Positions 1 through 7,419 of a stretch of 64,000 nucleotides of DNA are shown in pieces. Below the pieces are notes generated by a model that worked only from the letters and a program-made list of their open reading frames with translations, was not told the origin of the DNA and made no database searches. Source of the DNA: Acetobacterium woodii (GTDB taxonomy: Bacteria; Bacillota; Clostridia; Eubacteriales; Eubacteriaceae); the NCBI GenBank assembly GCA_016213825.1, contig JACQZP010000021.1, positions 422,360 through 486,359 of the forward strand. Direction: 5' to 3'. How positions within the stretch are numbered: position 1 is the stretch's first letter; each line of letters opens with the position of its first letter. A program made the position numbers and the translations under genes.

Positions 1-425
1 AAAACATGGGTATCTACGGCGATTGCTGGAACATCATAGGCATTGCTTAATACAACATTGGCAGTTTTGCGGCCAACTCCTGGAAGGGTCATTAGTTCTT
101 CCATCTGCTTTGGCACTACACCATTGTATTCAGATAAAAGTCGGTGACAGGTCAGAATGATATTTTTAGCTTTGGTATTGGCAAGTCCGCAAGTTTTGAT
201 TTTCGCGAGCAGACCTGCTTCGCCCAGTCTCAAAATGGATTCTGGGGTATTGTAATTTTGAAACAAATCACTGGTGACGATATTGACCCGAACATCAGTA
301 CATTGGGCTGATAAGATGGTTGCAATCAGCAGTTCAAAGGGCGTATTAAAATCTAAGCCACACTTTTCCTGCCCGTAAAGACTTTTCAGTGTGGCTAAAA
401 TTTGTTCAATATTTTTTTTTGTCAT
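1..425 (-). CDS. nth: Endonuclease III (3' part cut off by window start)
   Basis: DNA glycosylase/AP lyase of base-excision repair. Reading leftwards from an ATG at 425, the protein starts MTKKNIEQILATLKSLYG and shows the helix-hairpin-helix LPGVGRKTANVV, whose Lys is the family's catalytic lysine. The VDTHV segment with the catalytic Asp is at the very window edge. The C-terminal 4Fe-4S cysteine loop lies outside the window. The ATG overlaps the stop codon of the upstream cupin gene (TAATG), so the two are probably co-transcribed and translationally coupled. Confidence 0.95.
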   Translation of the reverse strand, partial: MTKKNIEQILATLKSLYGQEKCGLDFNTPFELLIATILSAQCTDVRVNIVTSDLFQNYNTPESILRLGEAGLLAKIKTCGLANTKAKNIILTCHRLLSEYNGVVPKQMEELMTLPGVGRKTANVVLSNAYDVPAIAVDTHV

Positions 426-775
426 TATGCCTGTTTGAGGATCAATGCCATAAACACCAAATCAGACTCACCAGTATTGATAACACTGTGGCTGCTTTGA
501 TCCGGAGTGACCATCACATCTCCGGGTCCAATATCGAATGTGATGCCGTCATCAATGACGATGCCGTTGCCCTGAACAAAATAGAATATTTCCTGTTCAC
601 CAACATGCTGATGTTCGCCGATGGAGTCTCCAGGCTTCACCGTGATTTGGGAAAACATCCTGCAGTTTTCTCCCAGAATTTGGCTTTCAGCAATATGGTT
701 AATTTCAATATTCCCATTGCCGCCACGCATGTTTTGTTTTATTTCCAGACGTTTAGCTTCATTTTTTATAATCAT
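425..775 (-). CDS. Small single-domain cupin protein
   Basis: A 116-residue cupin_2-type beta-barrel, starting MIIKNEAKRLEI. The first metal-binding motif is seen as GEHQHVGEQEIFYFVQG and the second as PDQSSHSVINTG, so the His/Glu ligands look largely intact. The ATG at 775 is preceded by a GGAGG-type ribosome binding site that overlaps the end of the upstream PBP gene. An upstream extension to 1078 is open but is only the opposite-frame shadow of the PBP Thr/Pro repeat, so it was excluded. It sits between pbp1A and nth, 13 nt after the former and overlapping the latter by 1 nt. Substrate unknown; such small cupins are often sugar-binding or dioxygenase-like, but nothing here decides. Confidence 0.85.
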   Translation of the reverse strand: MIIKNEAKRLEIKQNMRGGNGNIEINHIAESQILGENCRMFSQITVKPGDSIGEHQHVGEQEIFYFVQGNGIVIDDGITFDIGPGDVMVTPDQSSHSVINTGESDLVFMALILKQA

Positions 776-788
776 TGAAATCCTCCAT

Positions 789-2999
789 TTAAGTTGTCGT
801 TGGGGTTGTTGGGGTCGTCGGCTCGGTTGGCGTCGTCGGTTCAGTTGGCGTCGTTGGCTCGGTCGGCGTCGTTGGGGTTGTCGGTTCAGTTGGTGTCGTT
901 GGAGTTGTTGGGGTCGTCGGGGTCGTCGGGGTCGTTGGGGTCGTCGGGGTCGTTGTTGTTGGGGACGTTGGGGACGTTGGCGTCGTCGTTGTTGTATCCG
1001 TAGTTGTAGTTGTATCTTCTTTATTTGTTGTTGAAGATCCGGAATCAATCGAAGAGACGCCATCATTATCACCTTCATTGGAAGTCCGTTCGATTTCAGG
1101 AGTCGTTAATAATCCCTGATCAATGACTTGACTCAGGTAGCTTCCATAAATTCCAGCTGCCATATAACTTCCGCCACCGATGATATAATTCTCAGGGCTA
1201 CCAAGCCAAACTGAGGTCGTCAAATTTCCAGTAATCCCGGTAAACCATAAGTCCTTGTTATCATTTGTTGTCCCTGTTTTCCCAGCGGTCGAATAGATTT
1301 GGGCAGCGCCACTCCCAGTTCCGTAGCTTACTTCATCTGTTAGAATACTCATCATGTTCGTTGCGGTTGTATCTTTCATGACTTTGCGAGTTACTGAATT
1401 GGAGGCATCTCTTGTAAAGATCACGTCACCATTGATCTGCTCCATTTTGGTAATAAAATGAGGCTTATTGTAAACGCCGGCATTATTGAAAATATTAAAC
1501 GCGCCCGCCATTTCTACCGGTTTAATCCCGTAAGTCATCCCGCCCAAAGCAGTCGCAAGATTGTAATCATCATCTTCAAAAGTTGTTATTCCCATTTTTT
1601 GCATAAAAGCAATGGACTCATCAACTCCGAATTTGTCAAAAACTTTAACAGATGGGATATTATAAGAATTAACCAGTGCCGATCTGACAGTTACATTTCC
1701 ATGATAGCTATGATCAAAATTACTTGGAGCATAGCCACCAAAATCTGTATAAGTATCCGAAATGACCGTTGAAGGTGTAATCAGTCCATTTTCCATGGCT
1801 CCGGAATAATAAAGCGGTTTAATATTAGAGCCTGGCTGTCTCGGCGTATTGGCCATATCAATTTGGGTATTACCACCATAATAAGCTTTAACACTACCAT
1901 CCAGATCAACTGTTACCACAGCCCCAGTTTCCTCTGTCATACCATAATCATCCAGGCCAGTGTATAAACTATTAATGGCATCCGCCTGCATGTTTGAATC
2001 GATTGTTGTATAAATGCGATAGCCACCGTTGGCGATATTTTCTTTAATATAGTCAATGGCCTGTTCTTGGGTAATTCCACGTTCCTGCATAACCGCTGAT
2101 GCTTTTAGTGTTGCATATTCATCTAATGTCTGGGATACAAACGCTTCGTAATTATCCACAATCTGATCATCATTATTGATGGTGGCCGGATCTCTGATCA
2201 CCAGCTCAGTTGCATAGGCAGCATCAGCCTCTTCCTGGGTAATATATTTTTCTTTAACCATTCGGGTTAAAACTTCCAGCTGGCGTTTTTTTGCAGCTTC
2301 AAAATTTGTATTAGGGGCATAAGCACTTGGTGCCTGAGGCAAACCTGCCAGCATGGCGGCTTCTGCCAGATTAACCTGAGATACTGGTTTATTAAAATAA
2401 GTCTGTGCTGCTTCTTCAATCCCATAGGCTCCTGAACCAAAATAGTATTCATTAAAATACATCTCCAGGATCTGATCCTTGGTATATTTTTCTTCCAACT
2501 GTAGTGCAATTGATATTTCCTTTAATTTTCTGACCATTGACTGTTGGAAGGTTTGTTCAGTTGCAATATCCGGTAGGAACAACACTCTGGCAAGCTGTTG
2601 AGTAATCGTACTGGCGCCTTCACCGATGCCATTGTTGGCAATATTCGAAAAGAAAGCCCGGCCAATCCCAAAGATGTCAATTCCGAAATGCTCATAAAAC
2701 CGGGAATCTTCCACCGATACCAGAGCTTGCTGTAATTGTTTTGGGATCTGATCAATGGTAACATTGGTTCTGTTCTTGGTATATAACTGAGCAATGACTA
2801 CATTATCGGCTGAATAAATTTCTGTTTTATCCTTAGCCATATACTGATAATCTGATATATCCATCCGGTTGGCAGCGTAAATAGAGTACATCACCCCAAC
2901 CCCCAGAATTCCCAGAACTAAGAGGACGATCAGCACCTTTACTCCGATATGTTTTTTCTTTTTACGTCTTTTTATTCCTTTTGTTTGCTTTTCACTCAT
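789..2999 (-). CDS. Class A penicillin-binding protein (PBP1A type) with Thr/Pro-rich tail
   Basis: Bifunctional peptidoglycan glycosyltransferase/DD-transpeptidase, 736 aa. A basic cytoplasmic N-terminus (residues 1-20) precedes one membrane anchor (about 22-45). The GT51 domain shows EDSRFYEHFGIDIFG near residue 98 and GASTITQQLARVLFL. The transpeptidase domain carries SNIK (SxxK) near 390, an SYN triad and KTGT near 574. From about residue 657 the protein becomes a Thr/Pro/Glu low-complexity tail of TPT/TEP repeats running to the stop; such tails are common in Firmicute PBP1 proteins and probably lie outside the cell within the wall. The coding DNA of the tail is strongly strand-skewed and repetitive, so copy number is likely variable. 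First gene of a probable pbp-cupin-nth unit. Confidence 0.95.
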   Translation of the reverse strand: MSEKQTKGIKRRKKKKHIGVKVLIVLLVLGILGVGVMYSIYAANRMDISDYQYMAKDKTEIYSADNVVIAQLYTKNRTNVTIDQIPKQLQQALVSVEDSRFYEHFGIDIFGIGRAFFSNIANNGIGEGASTITQQLARVLFLPDIATEQTFQQSMVRKLKEISIALQLEEKYTKDQILEMYFNEYYFGSGAYGIEEAAQTYFNKPVSQVNLAEAAMLAGLPQAPSAYAPNTNFEAAKKRQLEVLTRMVKEKYITQEEADAAYATELVIRDPATINNDDQIVDNYEAFVSQTLDEYATLKASAVMQERGITQEQAIDYIKENIANGGYRIYTTIDSNMQADAINSLYTGLDDYGMTEETGAVVTVDLDGSVKAYYGGNTQIDMANTPRQPGSNIKPLYYSGAMENGLITPSTVISDTYTDFGGYAPSNFDHSYHGNVTVRSALVNSYNIPSVKVFDKFGVDESIAFMQKMGITTFEDDDYNLATALGGMTYGIKPVEMAGAFNIFNNAGVYNKPHFITKMEQINGDVIFTRDASNSVTRKVMKDTTATNMMSILTDEVSYGTGSGAAQIYSTAGKTGTTNDNKDLWFTGITGNLTTSVWLGSPENYIIGGGSYMAAGIYGSYLSQVIDQGLLTTPEIERTSNEGDNDGVSSIDSGSSTTNKEDTTTTTDTTTTTPTSPTSPTTTTPTTPTTPTTPTTPTTPTTPTEPTTPTTPTEPTTPTEPTTPTEPTTPTTPTTT

Positions 3000-3012
3000 T
3001 TTATCACCTTTT

Positions 3013-3987
3013 CTATTTATTATCTATTAGACGCTTTTTTAGGTCTGTTAGTTCTTTTCCATATTCTGCCATAAAATTCAATTGTTTTTTACTTGGAAGT
3101 GATAACTCAAGACTTCTGGCGTGCAGCGCCTGATGGGCCATTTCATAACAATCTGTTTTATCTGAATTGGCCTTATTATATAAAGGATCACCGATAATTG
3201 GATTTCCCAGATGTTTTAAATGCACCCGTATTTGGTGGGTTCGTCCGGTTTCCAGAACCAATTCCACTAATGATGCGTTTTGATATTCTTCCAGCACCTT
3301 GTAGTGCGTAACTGAAGGTTTACCCTCATCCATCACCACCCGATGAATACAGTCCTCATAGGGTTGTCCGATAGGGGCATCAATGATTCCTTCCTTATGG
3401 GGAAGCTTGCCATGAACAAAAGCATGGTAAACCTTCCTGACCTGACCCAGATTCATTTCTTTTTGAACGTAATGGTGCACATACTTATTTTTGGCAATGG
3501 CGACAATTCCGGTTGTATCCCGATCCAGCCGATTGATAAAACGAATTTTTGCAGAAACCCCATTATTTTTCCAATAATAGCTGATATAATTTGCCAGGGT
3601 ATCCAATTGATGACTTTTTGTCGGATGCGTCACACAAAATGGCGGTTTGTTAATCACTAATAACTCATCATCTTCGTAGACAACATTAATTTTACCCAGA
3701 ACTGGCTCCCCATCGATATCTTCCTGAGGCATTCTAATTTCAATAACATCCCCTGACTTAATCGTCTGTCCCAGAAAACACTCCTTTTGGTTTAAGCTGA
3801 TTTTTCCAATCCGCTTAATTTCTCTGATCAATCGGCTGGAGTAACTGTAACGATTGACCAACTCTTCTCTGACTAATTTTTCGTGATTTTCCGAAATATG
3901 ATATGTATAAACGAGACTAATAATTCTACCTCCCGGTTTTTTAAATGAATTTTTTGCTGTCTTTTGATCAATATAATTGAAGATCAA
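3013..3987 (-). CDS. RluA/RluD family 23S rRNA/tRNA pseudouridine synthase
   Basis: Isomerises uridine to pseudouridine in structured RNA. An N-terminal S4-like RNA-binding domain (about residues 35-95) is followed by the catalytic domain with the RluA signature INRLDRDTTGIVAIAKN, including the catalytic Asp, and the later GRTHQIRVHLKHLG motif. The first TTG at 3987 gives 324 aa, but the residues before LVYTYHISENHE look unlike the family. A strong GGAGG lies inside the frame and sits 7 nt before an ATT codon (3921-3919), so the true start may be a rare ATT giving about 302 aa. It ends 13 nt before the PBP start, so it could be co-transcribed with it. Confidence 0.9.
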   Translation of the reverse strand: MIFNYIDQKTAKNSFKKPGGRIISLVYTYHISENHEKLVREELVNRYSYSSRLIREIKRIGKISLNQKECFLGQTIKSGDVIEIRMPQEDIDGEPVLGKINVVYEDDELLVINKPPFCVTHPTKSHQLDTLANYISYYWKNNGVSAKIRFINRLDRDTTGIVAIAKNKYVHHYVQKEMNLGQVRKVYHAFVHGKLPHKEGIIDAPIGQPYEDCIHRVVMDEGKPSVTHYKVLEEYQNASLVELVLETGRTHQIRVHLKHLGNPIIGDPLYNKANSDKTDCYEMAHQALHARSLELSLPSKKQLNFMAEYGKELTDLKKRLIDNK

Positions 3988-4058
3988 GATTCCTTATATT
4001 ATAACCTAAATAAAATGGATACGTTAGCAAATTTATCGGATCCCCCAACAAACGACTT

Positions 4059-4766
4059 TTACAAAATTTTTTGCTGCTTAAAGCTCAAAAATGTTCCTCG
4101 ACCAATAATGATATGATCAAGAACCGATATCCCCAGGAGTTCACCTGCCTCTACCAGTCGTTTGGTGATGTGTCTATCTTCAGCACTGGGCTCGGTCTCT
4201 CCCGAGGGATGATTGTGCGCCAGAATGATCGATGCCGCATGTTGTCTGATCGCTTTAACAAAGACTTCCCGGGGGTGAATCAATGAAGAGCTGAGGGTAC
4301 CAAGGCTGATCTCTTCAACTTTAATCACCTTGTTTTTAGTATCCAATAAGATCGTTTTAAAGCACTCCTGTTTGAGATACTGCATTTCATCCATTAATAG
4401 ATCCACTACATCCTGCGGTGAGGAAACTTTCATATTTGCGATATCTTGTTGTTTTGTCCGCAGTCCTAATTCAATGGCTGCTTTTATTTGACAAGCTTTA
4501 ACAATGCCAACTCCGGACAAATTAGGATTCCGTTTCAGTTCTAAAACATCAACCTGATGAAAATAAGACAAATCATTGTCAAGATACTCAATGATTTTTC
4601 GTCCAACTTCAACTGATGTGGCATCCCGAGTTCCTGTGCGGATAATAATAGCAAGGAGCTCTGCGTTGCTTAAACTTCCTGCCCCATAACGAATTAGCTT
4701 TTCCTGAGGCCGTTCGTCCTCGGGCAGTTCTTTTATGGACGCATGGTAAACAGACTTTTCGCTCAC
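4059..4766 (-). CDS. radC: RadC family JAB/MPN-domain protein
   Basis: 235-aa RadC (UPF0758). An N-terminal helix-hairpin-helix part (NPNLSGVGIVKACQIKAA) is followed by an MPN+ (JAB) metalloprotease-like domain with the intact zinc motif HNHPSGETEPSAED. A biochemical role is not established; the old link to recombination repair is doubtful. The start is a GTG at 4766 with an excellent GAGGAGG site 6 nt upstream. It is followed on the same strand by the RluA-type gene after a 72-nt gap. Confidence 0.93.
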   Translation of the reverse strand: MSEKSVYHASIKELPEDERPQEKLIRYGAGSLSNAELLAIIIRTGTRDATSVEVGRKIIEYLDNDLSYFHQVDVLELKRNPNLSGVGIVKACQIKAAIELGLRTKQQDIANMKVSSPQDVVDLLMDEMQYLKQECFKTILLDTKNKVIKVEEISLGTLSSSLIHPREVFVKAIRQHAASIILAHNHPSGETEPSAEDRHITKRLVEAGELLGISVLDHIIIGRGTFLSFKQQKIL

Positions 4767-4891
4767 AGTAAGCCTCCTCGGATCAACAATATTACTATTT
4801 TAACAGAATCTCGAATCATTTTATACATGTTTCCTAAAATTCTCATTAAAATTTTGACTAAGTGGTTTAATTGTCATAAATTCTTAAGGAA

Positions 4892-4923
4892 AAAGACTCC
4901 TCATTTTTCAATAGGGAGTCTTT
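4892..4923. terminator. Intrinsic terminator-like hairpin
   Basis: Perfect 9-bp stem AAAGACTCC / GGAGTCTTT with flanking A and T runs, so it can act on both strands. It lies just past the stop of the RnfC relic and upstream of radC on the minus strand. Confidence 0.7.
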
Positions 4924-4938
4924 AATAAATTGGCTGTT

Positions 4939-5122
4939 TTATGATCTTACTTTTTGTGGTCGTATTTCAACCAGATCGCCTTTTTTTACAACGGGCGTGC
5001 ATGGTAATGACATTGGGATTATAACGATTTTGGCATAGTGCCATAGGATAGTGGTACACTTGCTGTTTTTTCCTTTTGATATGGTGGATCCCCCCGTTAA
5101 AGATCCCATGTTTAAGATTCAT
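4939..5122 (-). pseudogene. RnfC N-terminal relic (frameshifted)
   Basis: Reading leftwards from an ATG at 5122, the frame begins MNLKHGIFNGGIHHIK, which resembles the conserved RnfC opening (FKGGIHP). After a single +1 frame change near 5030-5040 the sequence continues PKIVIIPMSLPCTPVVKKGD and stops at 4939. That second part matches the RnfC barrel-sandwich segment of the form PK-V-IP-S-H-GAPA-PVVKKGD. The rest of RnfC (flavin, NADH and 4Fe-4S domains) is absent. A terminator hairpin follows directly. RnfC belongs to the Rnf Na+/H+-pumping complex central to acetogen energetics; this fragment is not a functional copy. Assignment is by recognising motifs, not alignment. Confidence 0.6.
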
Positions 5123-5303
5123 TTTAACTAAACACCCCTAATCGTAACTTTAGTAGAAACTTGCCATTAACCTATATGTACCACGCAAATATAGAAACAA
5201 GCATTTTAAATTTTTTTACTTTATTGTATTTCCACTTGTCAGAATTTTTATTTTTCGAATTTTTATTCTTACCATTTAATACTTTTTCTCTGAATAATCA
5301 CAT

Positions 5304-5335
5304 AAAAAAAGCAGGATGCTCTTTAAAGAGTATCC
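5304..5335 (-). terminator. Intrinsic terminator of the M18 aminopeptidase gene
   Basis: On the minus strand an 11-bp stem (GGATACTCTTT paired with AAAGAGCATCC) is followed by TGC and a seven-T run. It lies about 30 nt downstream of the aminopeptidase stop at 5368. Confidence 0.85.
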
Positions 5336-5367
5336 CACTCAGGACAATAAACTCACACTTTTTTAAA

Positions 5368-6801
5368 TCAAGCCAAAAAGGCTTTATATCCTTTATAACA
5401 CATATACAAATCAACCTTTGATGCCAATTCAAATGGAGAATGCATGCTCAATAGGGCTGGGCCACAATCCAACACATCCATCCCGTATTCAGCAAGAATA
5501 TGGGCAATGGTACCACCGCCGCCAAGGTCTACTCGGCCAAGCTCGCCCATTTGCCAGATGACGCCGGCAACTTCGAGAGTCTGTCTCATTTTTCCCATAA
5601 ATTCAGCATGGGCATCATTGGAACCGGATTTACCCCGAGAGCCACCGTATTTTGATAAGACAATCCCTTTTCCGATATATGGGGCATTTCCTTTGTCATG
5701 GGTTCCAGTGAAATTGGGATCCACTCCAGCAGTGACATCGGCTGAAAGCATTTCGGAGTTCATAAAACAACGGCGCATAACCATTTCCGGTTTTTCAACA
5801 GCCATCAGGTCAATTACCTCAGCAACCGCATTTTCAAAGAATCGGGACTGCATGCCAGTATTACCGACACTGCCGATTTCTTCTTTATCAGCCAAAATAA
5901 TACAGAGGGTCCGCTTAGGATTCTCACGATCAAGAATTGCTCTAAGTGCTGTATAAGAACAGATACGGTCATCCTGACCATATCCACCAATCAGACTTTC
6001 ATCGAATCCAACGTTACGGGCGGCACCAGCTGGTACCACTTCTAGTTCAGCCGTTGCAAAATCTTCTTCAAGCATGCCATATTTGGTATAAAGATGGTTT
6101 AATATATTGAGTTTAACACCATCTTTTAAATCTTTTTCTGGATAAGGCTGACTACCGACGATGATATTAAGCCCCTCTCCGGTAATGCCTTCGGTCATTT
6201 TTTTGGTATTTTGCTCTTGAGAAAGGTGGGGTAATAGATCAGTAATACAAAAAACCGGATCTTCCGGTGCTTCACCGATGGAAATATTAATAGTCGATCC
6301 ATCTTTTCTCACCACGGTGCCATGTAATGCCAAGGGAATGGTTACCCAATGATATTTTTTAATGCCACCATAATAGTGGGTCTTAAAAAAAGCCATATCA
6401 TCACTTTCATAAAGCGGTGACGGTTTTAAATCCAAACGGGGCGCATCAATATGAGCGCCCACAATAGCCATACCATTTTCAATTGGATCAGATCCAGCAA
6501 CAAAGAAAACCACTGTTTTTTGTTTATGTACCATGTAAATTCTATCACCAGGAACAATTTTTCCGGTTTCAATATAGGTATGAAGGGGTTTAAATCCTTT
6601 TTCCTCTGCCATTTTTACGCTGATTTCTACACATTGACGTTCTGTTTTGCCACTTGTAAGAAAGGTCAGGTAATCATTGCTGATTTCTTGAATTTTCTGG
6701 TTATCTTCGTTATTTAGATCTTTCCATGCAATATCCCATTTTCTGGTTAATTTTTCCTGCAACTGTACCCCGATGCTTTTTTCTTTTTCGTCAATAATCA
6801 T
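5368..6801 (-). CDS. M18 family aminopeptidase (aspartyl aminopeptidase type)
   Basis: 477-aa dinuclear zinc aminopeptidase that removes N-terminal, usually acidic, residues in the cytoplasm. Metal and catalytic motifs typical of M18 are visible in order: GAHIDAPRLDLKPSPLYE, HYYGGIKKYHW, GYGQDDRIC, ADKEEIGSVGNTGMQ and, near the C-terminus, LLSMHSPFELAS with the last His ligand. Length matches the bacterial ApeA-like branch. The ATG at 6801 has an AGGGAG site upstream. Single-gene transcript: a palindromic repeat element lies upstream and a strong terminator downstream. Confidence 0.95.
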   Translation of the reverse strand: MIIDEKEKSIGVQLQEKLTRKWDIAWKDLNNEDNQKIQEISNDYLTFLTSGKTERQCVEISVKMAEEKGFKPLHTYIETGKIVPGDRIYMVHKQKTVVFFVAGSDPIENGMAIVGAHIDAPRLDLKPSPLYESDDMAFFKTHYYGGIKKYHWVTIPLALHGTVVRKDGSTINISIGEAPEDPVFCITDLLPHLSQEQNTKKMTEGITGEGLNIIVGSQPYPEKDLKDGVKLNILNHLYTKYGMLEEDFATAELEVVPAGAARNVGFDESLIGGYGQDDRICSYTALRAILDRENPKRTLCIILADKEEIGSVGNTGMQSRFFENAVAEVIDLMAVEKPEMVMRRCFMNSEMLSADVTAGVDPNFTGTHDKGNAPYIGKGIVLSKYGGSRGKSGSNDAHAEFMGKMRQTLEVAGVIWQMGELGRVDLGGGGTIAHILAEYGMDVLDCGPALLSMHSPFELASKVDLYMCYKGYKAFLA

Positions 6802-6835
6802 AGTTAATTGAAATCTCCCTATTCAAACTTATTTA

Positions 6836-7002
6836 GGTAATTGCAAAAGTGCCGTAAGCTTTGTGCCCAGTTTCGCACAAAACAATTTCTACACCAGGGC
6901 GAACAACATCTTCTTGTGCTGTTCGCATACACGTTACGAAAGTGTTTGTGGAAACTGCACCAAAGCAACCGTTGTTCGTTGTTTTTTAATTTTGCAATTG
7001 CC
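6836..7002. repeat. Palindromic MITE-like element, copy A
   Basis: A 167-bp element with terminal inverted repeats (GGTAATTGCAAAAG at the left, TTTTGCAATTGCC at the right) that is an imperfect palindrome along most of its length: GCTTTGTGCCCAGTTTCGCAC near the left pairs with the GTTTGTGGAAACTGCACC region near the right. Related copies are at 28513-28678 and, shorter, at 15999-16088. No coding capacity. It lies between the DUF896 gene and the M18 gene and would be transcribed as a long hairpin. Confidence 0.75.
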
Positions 7003-7009
7003 TACAAAC

Positions 7010-7396
7010 TTATTCTTTGTCTCTTGCTTTTTCGTCTTCTTCACCAGCCATAAATTCATGTGGATCGGTGGCATTTTTTTTCCCTAATTCTTCAGCATTA
7101 CTATAAATTGAATCTGCTCCGCCTGCTTCACCTTTTTCTTTGTTCCCTAAAGCTTCGGCTTCACCATAACTCCCGTTTTTTTCATCGTTTTTCATTTTAT
7201 TTCCTCCTTTATTATCACATTGCGGTTCATCCACAATAATAATCGAATCCAATTGTTCGCGACAATTCTTTCTAATTGCTGCCAAATATTCAGCACGTAA
7301 GGTCATTTGTTCATCTAATTCATCTTCTGTCAATGTTCCAATCTTTTTTTTGCGCGCCAATTCATTAATGCGTTCAATTTTTTCTTTTGTGATCAT
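7010..7396 (-). CDS. DUF896 (YnzC-like) protein with acidic C-terminal extension
   Basis: Residues 1-60 match the DUF896 family (MITKEKIERINELARKK, then TLTEDELDEQ and LRAEYLAAIRKNCREQL), small helical Firmicute proteins linked to the SOS/cell-division region in Bacillus. Family members are normally 60-80 aa; this frame is 129 aa, with a charged, Gly/Glu-rich second half. At the junction a perfect AAAGGAGG lies in frame 5-6 nt before an ATG at 7195. A separate protein of about 61 aa (MKNDEKNGSYGEAEALGNKE...) may therefore be made from the same frame. The main start ATG 7396 has TAAAGGAGG upstream. The PLP-enzyme gene lies 23 nt upstream on the same strand. Confidence 0.85.
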   Translation of the reverse strand: MITKEKIERINELARKKKIGTLTEDELDEQMTLRAEYLAAIRKNCREQLDSIIIVDEPQCDNKGGNKMKNDEKNGSYGEAEALGNKEKGEAGGADSIYSNAEELGKKNATDPHEFMAGEEDEKARDKE

Positions 7397-7419
7397 AACT
7401 GCCTCCTTTAATATCTACC

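Noticed and set aside
621..1034. Trp/Arg/Gly-rich plus-strand frames across the PBP tail
   Set aside because: Complement of the repetitive PBP coding sequence; no ribosome site and low-complexity composition.
776..1078. Longer open frame extending the cupin N-terminus with Arg/Gln/Pro repeats
   Set aside because: It is the out-of-frame shadow of the PBP1A Thr/Pro repeat; the cupin has its own ribosome site at 775.
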